64,000 nucleotides of DNA from JBDHWG01 sp039810085 (GCA_039810085.1 JBDHWG010000003.1:1-64000), one strand, 5' to 3'; numbered from the stretch's first letter, positions 43,121 to 51,750 are shown. Notes: generated by a model not told the origin, from the sequence alone. A program made the numbers and translations.

Positions 43121-44254
43121 TTACAGTGACGTGCCCTGCGACTTGGGCTGGGCCGGCGTGGACGGCGTGGTCTGCGGGGTCGTGCCCGGCGCGCCACGTC
43201 CACCACGGCCACCCGGCATCCCCGGCATGCCCATGCCGCCGGGGCCGAAGCCGCGCCCGAAGAAGGGCTTGGTCAGGTCGAGATTGGCCGCTTCCTGGTC
43301 GATGCGGCTCTTCATCTGCGTCGCCTGGTCTGCCGTGATGCGGCCGGCCTGCTGTGCCTGGTCAACCTGCGCTTTCTGCGCGGCCACGATGGCTTGCTTG
43401 ACCGTGTTCTGGTCGACGTTCTTGCTCTGGGCCAGGTCGGCCAGGGTCTTGCCGCTGCGGAGTTGGGTCTGCACATCGGCGGTCGTCATGCCAAGGGCCT
43501 TGGCGGCCGCGTCCAGCACCGCTGTTCCGCCCATCATGCCGGGGCCGCCGGGCATTTGGTCGTGCGGGCCGGGGCCAAAGCTGCCGGGGCCGAAGCCGCG
43601 CCCGAAGGGCTTGGTCAGGTCGAGATTGGCCGCTTCCTGGTCGATGCGGCTCTTCATCTGCGTCGCCTGGTCCGCCGTGATGCGACCGGCTTGTTGAAGC
43701 TGGTCAACCTGGGCCTTCTGCGCGGCCACGATGGCTTGCTTGACCGTGTTCTGGTCGACGCCCTTGCTCTGGGCCAGGTCGGCCAGGGTCTTGCCGCTGC
43801 GGAGTTGGGTCTGCACATCGGCGGTCGTCATGCCGAGGGCCTTGGCGACGGCGTCAAGGACGGCCTGCCCGCCCATCTCAAATCCGCCGCCCTTGCCGGG
43901 GCCGAAGCCGTGCTCACTGCCACGACCGCCGAACGGCAGGCCCTGGCCGGGCGTCCACTGGTCAACGCGCTGGTTGAGGGCGTCCGCCTGTGACTGGGTG
44001 AGGCGGTTGTTCGACACGGCGCCAGCGATGGCTTCCTTCGCTGCGTCCTTGACCGCCTGCTGCAAGCGGTCCAATGTGATGCCGAGCTTGTTCGCCAGCG
44101 CCTGCCAGAAGGTCTGGTCGATGGTGTTGGTGGGAGTCGTCGGCGCGGGCGTCGGCCCTTGGGCGAAAGCCGCGCCCGGAGCGGCTACTGCCGCGAACAG
44201 TGCGACCAGCAAGGCGACACTGGCCGCGAGGGTCAGGAGCTTGCTCTTGCTCAT
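43121..44254 (-). CDS. Secreted duplicated helical protein with Gly/Pro/Met-rich linkers
   Basis: A 377-residue exported protein (signal peptide about 1-31, ending GAAFA). After a domain containing TFWQALANKLGITLDRLQQ it holds two nearly identical units of 114 residues (342-bp DNA period), each with LGMTTADVQTQLRSGKTLAD, DQNTVKQAIVAAQKAQVD and ITADQATQMKSRIDQEAANL, followed by a Gly/Phe/Pro/Met-rich linker. The ITADQATQMKSRID part resembles DUF2680-like helical units. The tandem units differ at only a few residues, so the duplication is recent or homogenised. It has a promoter with the same operator repeats as the ApbE operon. Confidence 0.75.
   Translation of the reverse strand: MSKSKLLTLAASVALLVALFAAVAAPGAAFAQGPTPAPTTPTNTIDQTFWQALANKLGITLDRLQQAVKDAAKEAIAGAVSNNRLTQSQADALNQRVDQWTPGQGLPFGGRGSEHGFGPGKGGGFEMGGQAVLDAVAKALGMTTADVQTQLRSGKTLADLAQSKGVDQNTVKQAIVAAQKAQVDQLQQAGRITADQATQMKSRIDQEAANLDLTKPFGRGFGPGSFGPGPHDQMPGGPGMMGGTAVLDAAAKALGMTTADVQTQLRSGKTLADLAQSKNVDQNTVKQAIVAAQKAQVDQAQQAGRITADQATQMKSRIDQEAANLDLTKPFFGRGFGPGGMGMPGMPGGRGGRGAPGTTPQTTPSTPAQPKSQGTSL
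43262..43880 (-). repeat. 342-bp tandem duplication inside the secreted protein gene
   Basis: The sequence GAAGGGCTTGGTCAGGTCGA occurs at 43262 and again at 43604, and the following stretch of about 270 nt matches almost base for base. The gene therefore contains a tandem in-frame duplication of 114 codons. Confidence 0.85.
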
Positions 44255-44298
44255 ACGTTCATGGTTTCCTTTCCACGTGAAACTAACAATTGTGGGGT

Positions 44299-44314
44299 GA
44301 GATCGCGCGATCTC
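44299..44314. promoter_or_regulatory. 16-bp perfect palindrome in the initially transcribed region
   Basis: GAGATCGCGCGATCTC is a perfect palindrome directly after the predicted transcription start (near 44316) of the secreted-protein gene. Its position suits a repressor operator; the binding protein is unknown. Confidence 0.5.
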
Positions 44315-44322
44315 TACTTCCT

Positions 44323-44378
44323 AGTCTACTCCCGACGGCTGAGAACAGGCTCAGAACAGTCTAAGAAAATGGTAAGAA
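44323..44378 (-). promoter_or_regulatory. Tandem 11-bp repeat operator and -10 box, secreted-protein gene
   Basis: Four heptamers on the plus strand at exact 11-bp spacing: CTGAGAA (44339-44345), CTCAGAA (44350-44356), CTAAGAA (44361-44367), GTAAGAA (44372-44378). On the minus strand the -10 box TAGACT (44328-44323) lies exactly 10 bp beyond the cluster, the same geometry as at 40806-40861. Predicted start near 44316, leader about 60 nt. Confidence 0.72.
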
Positions 44379-44408
44379 GCGGCCCCAGCGCATGGCTGGA
44401 GCCAGGTT

Positions 44409-46256
44409 TCACTGATGGCCGAGATACTTGTCAAGGAAGTCGCCAATCGCGCCGTAGGCAACGATGCGGTTGGCGAGTTTTACAATCCCGTGGCCCTCGT
44501 CCTCGAAGCGCAGGTACTCGACCGGGTGATTGCGCTCGCGCAAAACGGCGACGATCTGCTCGGCCTCGTAGACCGGCACGCGCGGGTCGTTCGCGCCGTG
44601 GATGACCATGAGCGGTGCAGTGATGTCGCCGACTTTGTGGATCGGCGAGATGCGCTCCAGGAACGCCCGGTCGCGCTCCAGGCTGCCATACTCGGTCTCG
44701 CGGTGCTTGCGGCGGTATACGCCAGTGCGCTCGAGGAACGTCACGAAGCTGGCGATGCCGACGATGTCCACCCCCGCCGCCCACAGGTCAGGATAGTTCG
44801 TGACCGCCGCCAACACCATGAAGCCGCCGTAGCTCGCGCCCATCACGGCGATGCGCTTCGGGTCCGCGCCGCCATCCTTCACCAGCCAATCCACAGCGTG
44901 GGCCAGGTCGGCGACCGAGTCCATGCGCTTCTCGACGTCGTCCAGGTGGGTGTACTTGCGGCCATAGCCGGTCGAGCCGCGCACGTTGGGCGCGAGGACG
45001 GCGTAGCCGCGATTGACGAAGTAGGCGATGACCGGGTTGAAGTTGGGACGCGACTGCCCCTCTGGCCCGCCGTGGACGAACACGACCACGGGCAGGGGGC
45101 CATCGGCGGCGCGCGGCCGATAGTACAGCGCGGGGACCTGGCGTCCGTCGAACGTCGCGTAGCGCACCGTCTCCGGCTCGACGAACACATCTTGCGGCAG
45201 CCCGGCCAAGCTGCTGCGCGTCAGCCGCGTGGTGGCGTTCTTCTGGAGGTCCACGAGCCACACGTCCGGCGCATTCGTCCCGCTGCTGAAGCTCACCGCG
45301 AGGCGTCGCCCGTCCGGCGACCACGCCAGCGGATTGCCGGCCATTGGGTCGCGGCAGATGGGGAGGACGCCGACGACGCCCGCCGGGAGTCCCGCTGGGG
45401 CCGCCGGCCGCTCGCCTGTCGTCACATCAAGCAGGCGCAGCTCGGACACGCCATCGACGTTGACGCTGTAGGCCAGACAGCGCCCGTCACGGCTGAGCGC
45501 GAGGGCTTCCACATCCCACTCAGGCGCGTCGATGAGGGTCATCTGGCGCGTGGTGAGGTCGAGGAAGACGAGCGCCGCCGTCTGCCGCCCCTGGTCCGTC
45601 GCCAGGTAGAGACCGCGGCCGTCGGAGCTCCAGCTTATGCCGTGATAGACGGCCTTGCCCTCGTGGGGCGTGATGGGGGTTGCCTGGCGCGTGCCTAGGT
45701 CCAGGAGCAGCAGGTCCTCGTCCAGCGACCCGTTCATCCGCGTCAAAAGCAGCCGCTGCCCATCCTGTGAGAAGCCCGCCGCGTAAGTCATCCCATCGCT
45801 CTGGTAGACAAGCTCAATCTCGCCCGTGTCCACGTGGCAGGTGTAGATGTCGAAAAAGTGCGGATCGCGCCGGTTGGACGCGAACGCGATTTGCCGCCCA
45901 TCCGGTGACCAGCCGCCCCAGTAGTGCATCGCCGACGGGACGCCGGTCAGATCGCGCACGTGAGCGCCGTCGGCGGACAGCAGGTAGAGCTGCTGAAGCT
46001 CGTTGCCACCGATGTCTGCGCCGAACACGAGGTGGCCGCCCTGCGGGGCGAAGCGGGCGAAATTGACGCGCTCGCCGCCAAAAGTCAATTGTTCCGGCCA
46101 CCCGCCCGCGACCGGCACGGCCCACACCTCCGGCACGCCAGTGATGTCACTCACGAAGGCCACGCGCTCGCCGTCCGGGGAAAACGTCCCGCCGCCCGCC
46201 GCGCGCACATTGAGGAAACGCTCAAAAGGAAACCAAGTGGAATCAGTCACGGTCAT
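44409..46256 (-). CDS. S9-family prolyl oligopeptidase-like serine peptidase
   Basis: A 615-residue cytoplasmic peptidase (no signal peptide). The N-terminal 330 residues form a TolB-like beta-propeller with repeated SPDGRQIAF-type blades; the C-terminal alpha/beta hydrolase has PVVVFVHGGPEG, the nucleophile S475 in GASYGG, an Asp in HGANDPRVP, and the His in DEGHGI. It resembles acylaminoacyl-peptidases, acting on short or N-blocked peptides. Start ATG after GCGGAG; the promoter overlaps that of a divergent HNH gene. Confidence 0.93.
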   Translation of the reverse strand: MTVTDSTWFPFERFLNVRAAGGGTFSPDGERVAFVSDITGVPEVWAVPVAGGWPEQLTFGGERVNFARFAPQGGHLVFGADIGGNELQQLYLLSADGAHVRDLTGVPSAMHYWGGWSPDGRQIAFASNRRDPHFFDIYTCHVDTGEIELVYQSDGMTYAAGFSQDGQRLLLTRMNGSLDEDLLLLDLGTRQATPITPHEGKAVYHGISWSSDGRGLYLATDQGRQTAALVFLDLTTRQMTLIDAPEWDVEALALSRDGRCLAYSVNVDGVSELRLLDVTTGERPAAPAGLPAGVVGVLPICRDPMAGNPLAWSPDGRRLAVSFSSGTNAPDVWLVDLQKNATTRLTRSSLAGLPQDVFVEPETVRYATFDGRQVPALYYRPRAADGPLPVVVFVHGGPEGQSRPNFNPVIAYFVNRGYAVLAPNVRGSTGYGRKYTHLDDVEKRMDSVADLAHAVDWLVKDGGADPKRIAVMGASYGGFMVLAAVTNYPDLWAAGVDIVGIASFVTFLERTGVYRRKHRETEYGSLERDRAFLERISPIHKVGDITAPLMVIHGANDPRVPVYEAEQIVAVLRERNHPVEYLRFEDEGHGIVKLANRIVAYGAIGDFLDKYLGHQ

Positions 46257-46272
46257 CTCCGCTTTTCGTCTG

Positions 46273-46280
46273 ACTATAAT
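46273..46280. promoter_or_regulatory. Bidirectional -10 element
   Basis: On the plus strand TATAAT (46275-46280) lies 6 nt before the HNH ATG; on the minus strand the overlapping TATAGT (46278-46273) lies 16 nt before the S9 peptidase ATG. The two genes are separated by only 30 nt, so their promoters must overlap. No good -35 was found for either strand. Confidence 0.6.
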
Positions 46281-46286
46281 TTCGAT

Positions 46287-46577
46287 ATGGCATCTTCACC
46301 GACGGAATTGGGTGTTTGCGAGTTGTGCGGCCGGTCCCCGATTCGGGTCACGCGCCACCACCTTGTGCCACTGAGCGAGGGCGGGAAGGGCGGGCCGCTG
46401 GCGCTGCTCTGCCCGGCCTGCCACCGCCAGATCCACGTTCTCTTTTCCAATGCCGAGCTGCTCCACCTGGCCTCCGTCGAGCGGCTGCGCGACCACCCCA
46501 AGGTCCAGAAATACCTGCGGTGGGTGCGCCGCCAGCCCCCGGAAACGGGAATCCGCGTCCGACGCCCGCAACGCTAG
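46287..46577 (+). CDS. Small HNH-type endonuclease domain protein
   Basis: A 96-residue protein that is little more than an HNH domain: zinc Cys pair CELCGR, the HH of RVTRHHLVPLSEGG, and CPACHRQIH with the second Cys pair and final His. Similar stand-alone HNH proteins occur beside repair and phage genes, but nothing in this context supports a target. There is no Shine-Dalgarno; a perfect TATAAT ends 6 nt before the ATG, so the mRNA is probably leaderless. Confidence 0.8.
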   Translation: MASSPTELGVCELCGRSPIRVTRHHLVPLSEGGKGGPLALLCPACHRQIHVLFSNAELLHLASVERLRDHPKVQKYLRWVRRQPPETGIRVRRPQR

Positions 46578-46594
46578 CCGTAGCCACAGAAGAT

Positions 46595-46666
46595 TGCCAC
46601 AGAGGCACAGGGGACACAGAGAATAGAATAAGTTCTTACCTCTGTGCCCTCTATGTCTCTGTGGCA
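46595..46666. repeat. GCAGAG-type hairpin repeat, copy 3 (CACAGAG variant)
   Basis: TGCCACAGAGGCACAGGG faces CCTCTATGTCTCTGTGGCA with a 25-nt middle. It lies between convergent HNH and lspA genes and may help end both transcripts. Confidence 0.78.
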
Positions 46667-46687
46667 GAGTTTTGTCTCGGCGCATGG

Positions 46688-47263
46688 TCAGCTTTGCGAG
46701 GGGGTCTCGTCGCCGTCGGCAGTGGGTGGGGCGTCAACTTGCGCGGCAGCGGTGGCAGCGGCGGCGTTGCGCGCCTTGATGGCCTTCTCCTCCTTGAGGA
46801 GATAGTAGAACATGATGAACACGCCGACGACGATGGCCGAGTCGGCGACGTTGAAGATAGGCCAGATGCGTAGGTCTACGAAGTCCACGACCGAGCCGCG
46901 CGTCAGGCGGTCGAGCAGGTTACCAATCGAGCCGCCCAGCAGCAATCCGAGGGCGACGCGCACCATCCAGTGATCCGTCGGCAGCTTGTCGTAGTAGAAG
47001 ATGATGCCGAGGATGACGAACACAGCGATGACGACGAAAATCCAGCCGGCGTCCGGGGCCAGCCCGAACGCCGCGCCAGTGTTCGTGGTGTGCGTAATCA
47101 CCAGGCTGTTTGCAAGCCACGGGATGGGCGCCCACTCCGCGCCGATGGGCAGGTTGCTGACGACCAGCCACTTGGTGAGCTGGTCGACAAGCAGCACGGC
47201 CAGGGCAACCAGGAAAGTCTGCCGCCGGCCGGTCCCGAAAACCGATACGGGATTATCGCTCAC
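46688..47263 (-). CDS. lspA: Lipoprotein signal peptidase (signal peptidase II)
   Basis: A 191-residue membrane aspartic protease that cleaves prolipoproteins before the lipidated Cys. The GTG at 47263 is the likely start (GAAAGGTACAGA upstream), overlapping the DksA-like gene by 11 nt. Four helices are visible with the catalytic blocks NTGAAFG, GNLLDRLTRGSVVDFVD and IFNVADSAI, supplying the two active Asp. A 30-residue Ala-rich acidic C-terminal tail is an extension. It will process lipoproteins such as the binding protein at 2495-4393. Confidence 0.94.
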   Translation of the reverse strand: MSDNPVSVFGTGRRQTFLVALAVLLVDQLTKWLVVSNLPIGAEWAPIPWLANSLVITHTTNTGAAFGLAPDAGWIFVVIAVFVILGIIFYYDKLPTDHWMVRVALGLLLGGSIGNLLDRLTRGSVVDFVDLRIWPIFNVADSAIVVGVFIMFYYLLKEEKAIKARNAAAATAAAQVDAPPTADGDETPSQS

Positions 47264-47633
47264 TCTGTACCTTTCGTGCGTCCTCGATGCAGGTCGTCGC
47301 CGAGGGGAAGGCATCCAGCCGCTCAGGGTCAATTGGCTTCCCGCAGATCTCGCACAGCCCGTAGCTCCCCTGCTCGATGCGCTGCATCGCGTGGTTGATC
47401 TTGGCGATCTGGCGCTCCATGCCTTCGCGCAGGGCGATGTTCTTTTCCTGCTCGAAGATGTCGGTCGCCTCGTCCCCCTGGTCGCCGAAGAAGCCCGACT
47501 TGGCGCTGTTGTCGGTGAGCTGCTCGAACTCCTCCGTGCGCCGGCGAAGCTCGGTCTCCATCTGCTCCTTTTCGGCGTTCAACAGATCGCGGTAGTGCTG
47601 CATCTGCTCAGGGGTCAATGGTGATTGCTGCAT
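47253..47633 (-). CDS. TraR/DksA-family zinc-finger protein with an incomplete finger
   Basis: A 126-residue DksA-type protein from the ATG at 47633 (AAGGAG 11 nt upstream; an in-frame GTG at 47645 is possible). A coiled-coil of two helices has the acidic tip GDQGDEATD, followed by the C-terminal finger GLCEICGKPIDPERLDAFP and ATTCIED. The family has four Cys; here the fourth is Asp (CIED instead of CIEC). DksA-like proteins enter the RNA polymerase secondary channel. Overlap with lspA suggests one transcript. Confidence 0.88.
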   Translation of the reverse strand: MQQSPLTPEQMQHYRDLLNAEKEQMETELRRRTEEFEQLTDNSAKSGFFGDQGDEATDIFEQEKNIALREGMERQIAKINHAMQRIEQGSYGLCEICGKPIDPERLDAFPSATTCIEDARKVQSER

Positions 47634-47727
47634 GTCAGGTATCACTCCTTACTTTGGAGGCTCCGATGGCGCGAGACAATGGGCAAAGTGGGAGGCCCAA
47701 CGCCTTGCGCCATCGGCTGGGTTGGGC

Positions 47728-50700
47728 TCAATGGCGCACCAGGCCGAGCGTCAGCTTGTGGCCGTCCACGGCAAAGCTCTCGGTGTACGCGCCGGCCGGC
47801 GGCATGGCGGCGCGTAGGGTCATGCTCAAGGTCTCACCGGCGATGGCCGCGGCCTGCTCGTCGATGATGGACGCCATCTCCGGGTCGGCCTGGTAGTAGG
47901 TATCGATGGTATCGGCAATCTCGAAGCCCGCATCCTTGCGCATGGCGTTGATGCGGCGCACCAGCTCGCGGCCAAGGCCAAGGCGGCGCAGCTCGTCGGT
48001 GATGGTCGTGTCCAGGGCCACGACCAGGCCGCCCTCTTCGACGGCGGTGTAGCCGGGCCGCTCCATTACCTCGACGTTCATCTCTTCCGGCAGCAGCTCG
48101 ATAGGCTCGCCGTCCACCTGCACCGTGACCGGCTCGCCGGCGCGTAGGCTGTGGGCCAGCGTCGCGGCGTCCGACGCCTCGACGGCCTGGCGGATGGCGG
48201 GCAACTTCTTGCCCCACTTGGGGCCGAGGCGGGCCGGGTTCACGCGCACGCGGTAGTTGACCAACTCGCTCTCGCCACTCGTGCTGACCTTCTGCACGTT
48301 CCACTCGTCGGCCAATAGCTCGGCCTGCGCTGCAACCGTCGCGGCCTCGCTCGGCGTGCGCACGGCGACGATGGCCTCGCCGAGCGGCTGGCGCACCTTG
48401 ATGGCGGCCTTGTTGCGCGCCGCGTGGCCTACAGACGCGAGACGCTGCGTCAGGCGCATCCCTTCGACCAGGCTCGTGTTCTGCCAGGCGGCGGGCGGCG
48501 TCGGCCAGTCCGTCAGGTGGACGGACTCGGGCGCGTTCGCGTCGGCGGAGCGCGCGAGGTTCTGGTACAGCACCTCGGCCAGGAACGGCATGTACGGCGC
48601 GAGGACCTGCGTCACCGTGGTCAGGGCGGTGTACAGCGTGATGTACGCCGCGTTCTTGTCGGCGTCGGCCGCGCCGCTCTTCCAGAAGCGGCGGCGAGAG
48701 CGGCGGACATACCAGTTCGAGAGGCTGTCCACGAACTCAGCCAGGGCGCGCGCGCCGACGTGGATCTGGTAGGTGGAGATGCTTTCGTCCACCGTCGCCA
48801 CAAGCTCGTACAGCTCGCCGAGCAGCCAGCGGTCCAGGTCGCTCAACTGGGCGTCGTCGGGCGTGCGGCCATCGGGCGTCCAGCCGTCGAGGTTGGCGTA
48901 GGTCACGAAGAAGCTGTACGTGTTCCACAGCGTCAGCATGAACTTACGGACGACCTCGCCAACCTGGTCTTTGTCGAAGCGGCCCGGCGCCCACGCTGGC
49001 TTGCTGAAGAAGTACCAGCGCACGGCGTCCGCGCCGAAATCGTTGATGATTTCGATGGGCGGGATGTAGTTGCCCTTCGACTTGCTCAGCTTGGTGCCGT
49101 CCTCGGCCAGGACGTGGCCGAGCACGAGGCAGTTCTTGAACGCCGGACTGTTGAAGAGCAGCGTTCCCTCGGCGTGCAGGGTGTAGAACCAGCCGCGCGT
49201 CTGGTCGATGGCCTCGCAGATGTAGTCGGCCGGGAACTGCTCCTCGAACAACTCCTTGTTCTCGAACGGGTAGTGCCACTGGGCGTAGGGCATCGCGCCC
49301 GAGTCGAACCAGACGTCGATGACCTGGGGCACGCGGCGCATCTTGCCGTGGCCGCACTTGGCGCAGTGCCAGGTCACCTCGTCCACGCTCGGCCGGTGCA
49401 GGTCCATTCGCACTAGATTCTGGCCGGATAGCTCGCTGAGTTGCTGCCGCGAGCCGACGAACACGCGCTCGTCGCACGCCGGGTCGTCGCACTCCCACAG
49501 CGGGAGCGGCGTGCCCCAGAAGCGGTCGCGGCTCAACGCCCAGTCGACGTTGTTCGCCAGCCACTCCCCGAACCGACCGCGACGGATGTGCTCCGGCACC
49601 CAGTTGACCTTGTCGTTGTTGGCGAGTAACTCATCTTTGAGCTGGGTCGTGCGGATATACCACGTGTCGCGGGCGTAGTAGAGCAGCGGTGTGCCGCAGC
49701 GCCAGCAGAACGGGTAGGTGTGGGTGAGCGTGCCACTCTTGTAGAGCAGACCGCGATCCTTTAGCTCGCGCTCGATGTGCGGGTCGGCATCCTTGACCCA
49801 CAGCCCGGCCCACGGCTTCACGGCATCGATGAAGCGCCCCTCCGGGTTGATGGTCATCAGGACGGGCAGGTCGTGCGTCTTGCCCACCTCGAGGTCGTCG
49901 GCGCCGAACGCGGGCGCGATGTGGACGATGCCGGAGCCGTCCTCGGTGCTGACGAAATCGCCGGCGACGACGTAGGCGTAGTCCTTGTCCACGGGCAGGA
50001 AAGTGTACAGTGGCGTGTAGCGCTTGCCGACCAGGTCCTTACCTTTCATGCGCTCCAGCACGGTATACTCGCCGTCCAGGGCCTCGCCCAGGCGCGCTTC
50101 GGCCAGGATGAGCCGCTGGTCGCCCTGCTGCACCATCACGTAGTCCAGGTCTTCGCCGACAGCCAGCGCGACGTTGCCCGGTAGCGTCCAGGGCGTCGTC
50201 GTCCAGACGAGGAAATAGGTATTCGGCTCGTCCTTGACCGGGAACCGGACATAGACCGACGGGTCTTTGGCATCGGCGTAGCCTTGCGCGAGCTCATGGC
50301 TGGACAGCGCCGTACCGCAGCGCGCGCAGTAGGGGACGACCTTGAAGCCCTGGTAGATGAGGTCACGGTCCCAGAGGGTCTTCAGGATCCACCACACCGT
50401 CTCCATGTAGTCCGGGTCGAGGGTGATGTAGGCGTGCTCCAGGTCGAACCAGAAGCCGAGGCGGTCCGACATCTCGATCCACTCGCGGATGTAGTTGAAG
50501 ACGCTCTCGCGGCACAGGGCGTTGAAGCGCGCGATACCGAACGCTTCCACGTCCTGCTTGTTGCGCAGCCCCAACTGCTTCTCGACCTGGATCTCGACCG
50601 GCAGCCCGTGGGTGTCCCAACCGCCTTTGCGCAGGACGTACTTGCCCTTCATGGTCTGGAAGCGGGGGATGATGTCTTTGAACACGCGGGTCAGGACGTG

Positions 50701-50871
50701 GCCGTAATGCGGCATGCCGTTGGCCGTTGGTGGGCCTTCGTATACCACGAAGCGGGGCGCGTCTTTGCGAATCTCCAGGCTGCGCTTGAAAGCGTCGTTT
50801 TTCTTCCAGAACTCCTGGATCTCGAACTCCAGTGTTCGAAAATCTACTTTAGGGCTAACCGGCTGAAACAT
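47728..50871 (-). CDS. ileS: Isoleucyl-tRNA synthetase
   Basis: Class I synthetase of 1047 residues. The HIGH signature is H55-Y-G-H58 in PPTANGMPHYGHVL, the KMSKS loop is KLSKSKG, and the large CP1 editing domain (TTTPWTLPGN) and the anticodon-binding helical domain (NWYVRRSRRRFW) are present. The C-terminal region resembles the long, eukaryote-like/type 2 IleRS seen in several bacterial phyla, which can be less sensitive to mupirocin; that trait is an inference. No T-box was seen in the 70 nt upstream. Confidence 0.95.
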   Translation of the reverse strand: MFQPVSPKVDFRTLEFEIQEFWKKNDAFKRSLEIRKDAPRFVVYEGPPTANGMPHYGHVLTRVFKDIIPRFQTMKGKYVLRKGGWDTHGLPVEIQVEKQLGLRNKQDVEAFGIARFNALCRESVFNYIREWIEMSDRLGFWFDLEHAYITLDPDYMETVWWILKTLWDRDLIYQGFKVVPYCARCGTALSSHELAQGYADAKDPSVYVRFPVKDEPNTYFLVWTTTPWTLPGNVALAVGEDLDYVMVQQGDQRLILAEARLGEALDGEYTVLERMKGKDLVGKRYTPLYTFLPVDKDYAYVVAGDFVSTEDGSGIVHIAPAFGADDLEVGKTHDLPVLMTINPEGRFIDAVKPWAGLWVKDADPHIERELKDRGLLYKSGTLTHTYPFCWRCGTPLLYYARDTWYIRTTQLKDELLANNDKVNWVPEHIRRGRFGEWLANNVDWALSRDRFWGTPLPLWECDDPACDERVFVGSRQQLSELSGQNLVRMDLHRPSVDEVTWHCAKCGHGKMRRVPQVIDVWFDSGAMPYAQWHYPFENKELFEEQFPADYICEAIDQTRGWFYTLHAEGTLLFNSPAFKNCLVLGHVLAEDGTKLSKSKGNYIPPIEIINDFGADAVRWYFFSKPAWAPGRFDKDQVGEVVRKFMLTLWNTYSFFVTYANLDGWTPDGRTPDDAQLSDLDRWLLGELYELVATVDESISTYQIHVGARALAEFVDSLSNWYVRRSRRRFWKSGAADADKNAAYITLYTALTTVTQVLAPYMPFLAEVLYQNLARSADANAPESVHLTDWPTPPAAWQNTSLVEGMRLTQRLASVGHAARNKAAIKVRQPLGEAIVAVRTPSEAATVAAQAELLADEWNVQKVSTSGESELVNYRVRVNPARLGPKWGKKLPAIRQAVEASDAATLAHSLRAGEPVTVQVDGEPIELLPEEMNVEVMERPGYTAVEEGGLVVALDTTITDELRRLGLGRELVRRINAMRKDAGFEIADTIDTYYQADPEMASIIDEQAAAIAGETLSMTLRAAMPPAGAYTESFAVDGHKLTLGLVRH

Positions 50872-50942
50872 GCCTCACTCCTCCGGCGAAGTTCGCCGTC
50901 TAGTAATGATAGCACAAAACTTACTGTAACGCTGAACCCGCG

Positions 50943-51740
50943 TCAACGACCCCGCGACCGGCGCTGGCGGTCGGCCTCGAACAGGATGATCGTTGCCGCC
51001 ATTGCCGCGTTGAGCGACTCGACCTGGCCACGCATCGGGATCGACACGCCTTCGCGGGCCACACGCCACGCCTCGGCGCCGACGCCCTCGGCCTCGCCGC
51101 CGACGATGAGCGCCGCGCCGACCGTCCAGTCGACTCGGTCGTAGGGCTGCCTGGCCCGCGCCACCGCCACGCGCACGGCCAAGCCTGCCAGCCGCGCCGC
51201 GATGCTCTGCCAGTCCAGCGCCTCGGCCCTGACGACGAAATGCGCCCCCATGCCCGCCCGGACGGCTTTCGGATTGTACAGGTCCACCGTCCCCGGCGCG
51301 AGCAGCGCCTCGCTCACGCCGACCGCCGCCGCGCTGCGTAGCAGCGTCCCCAGGTTGCCCGGGTCGCGCACACCGTCCACCACCAGGACCAGCGGCACAC
51401 TTCTGTCGTCGGTGGGGCGTAGAGCGGCGGGATCGAGGAACGGCAGGACGGCGACAACGCCCTGCGGCGTCTCCGTGTCACTCAGCGCGTCCATCACGCC
51501 GTCGCTGACCTCGATGGTCTCGGCGACGCTCCGTAAGCGTGCCACGAGCGCCCGCCCGCGCTCACTTTGCAGCAGGTCGGCGACGTAGAACGCGACGTCG
51601 GGTTGGACGCCGGCATCAAGGGCGGCCTCGATGAGGCGCACGCCCTCGGCGACGAAGCGGCGCTCCTCCTCGCGGTTCCGTCGGCGGTCGAGCAGGGCGC
51701 GCACGCCGCGCACCCGTGGGTTGTGGGTTGAGGTCAACAT
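50943..51740 (-). CDS. TrmH-family (SpoU) RNA 2'-O-methyltransferase
   Basis: A 265-residue SPOUT enzyme. The N-terminal substrate-binding domain has RRNREEERRFVAEGVRLI; the C-terminal knot has motif 1 GVRDPGNLGTLLRSAAAVG, motif 2 LIVGGEAEGVG and motif 3 ISIPMRGQVESLNAAMA-like residues. It probably methylates a ribose in 23S rRNA or tRNA; the site is unknown. ATG at 51740 is preferred to the longer reading through the rplT terminator. It follows the rplT gene cluster. Confidence 0.9.
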   Translation of the reverse strand: MLTSTHNPRVRGVRALLDRRRNREEERRFVAEGVRLIEAALDAGVQPDVAFYVADLLQSERGRALVARLRSVAETIEVSDGVMDALSDTETPQGVVAVLPFLDPAALRPTDDRSVPLVLVVDGVRDPGNLGTLLRSAAAVGVSEALLAPGTVDLYNPKAVRAGMGAHFVVRAEALDWQSIAARLAGLAVRVAVARARQPYDRVDWTVGAALIVGGEAEGVGAEAWRVAREGVSIPMRGQVESLNAAMAATIILFEADRQRRSRGR

Positions 51741-51750
51741 AATAAAAATG

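Noticed and set aside
43262..43880. Mobile element in the duplicated gene
   Set aside because: The repeated 342 bp stays in frame, codes for the protein and has no terminal inverted repeats.
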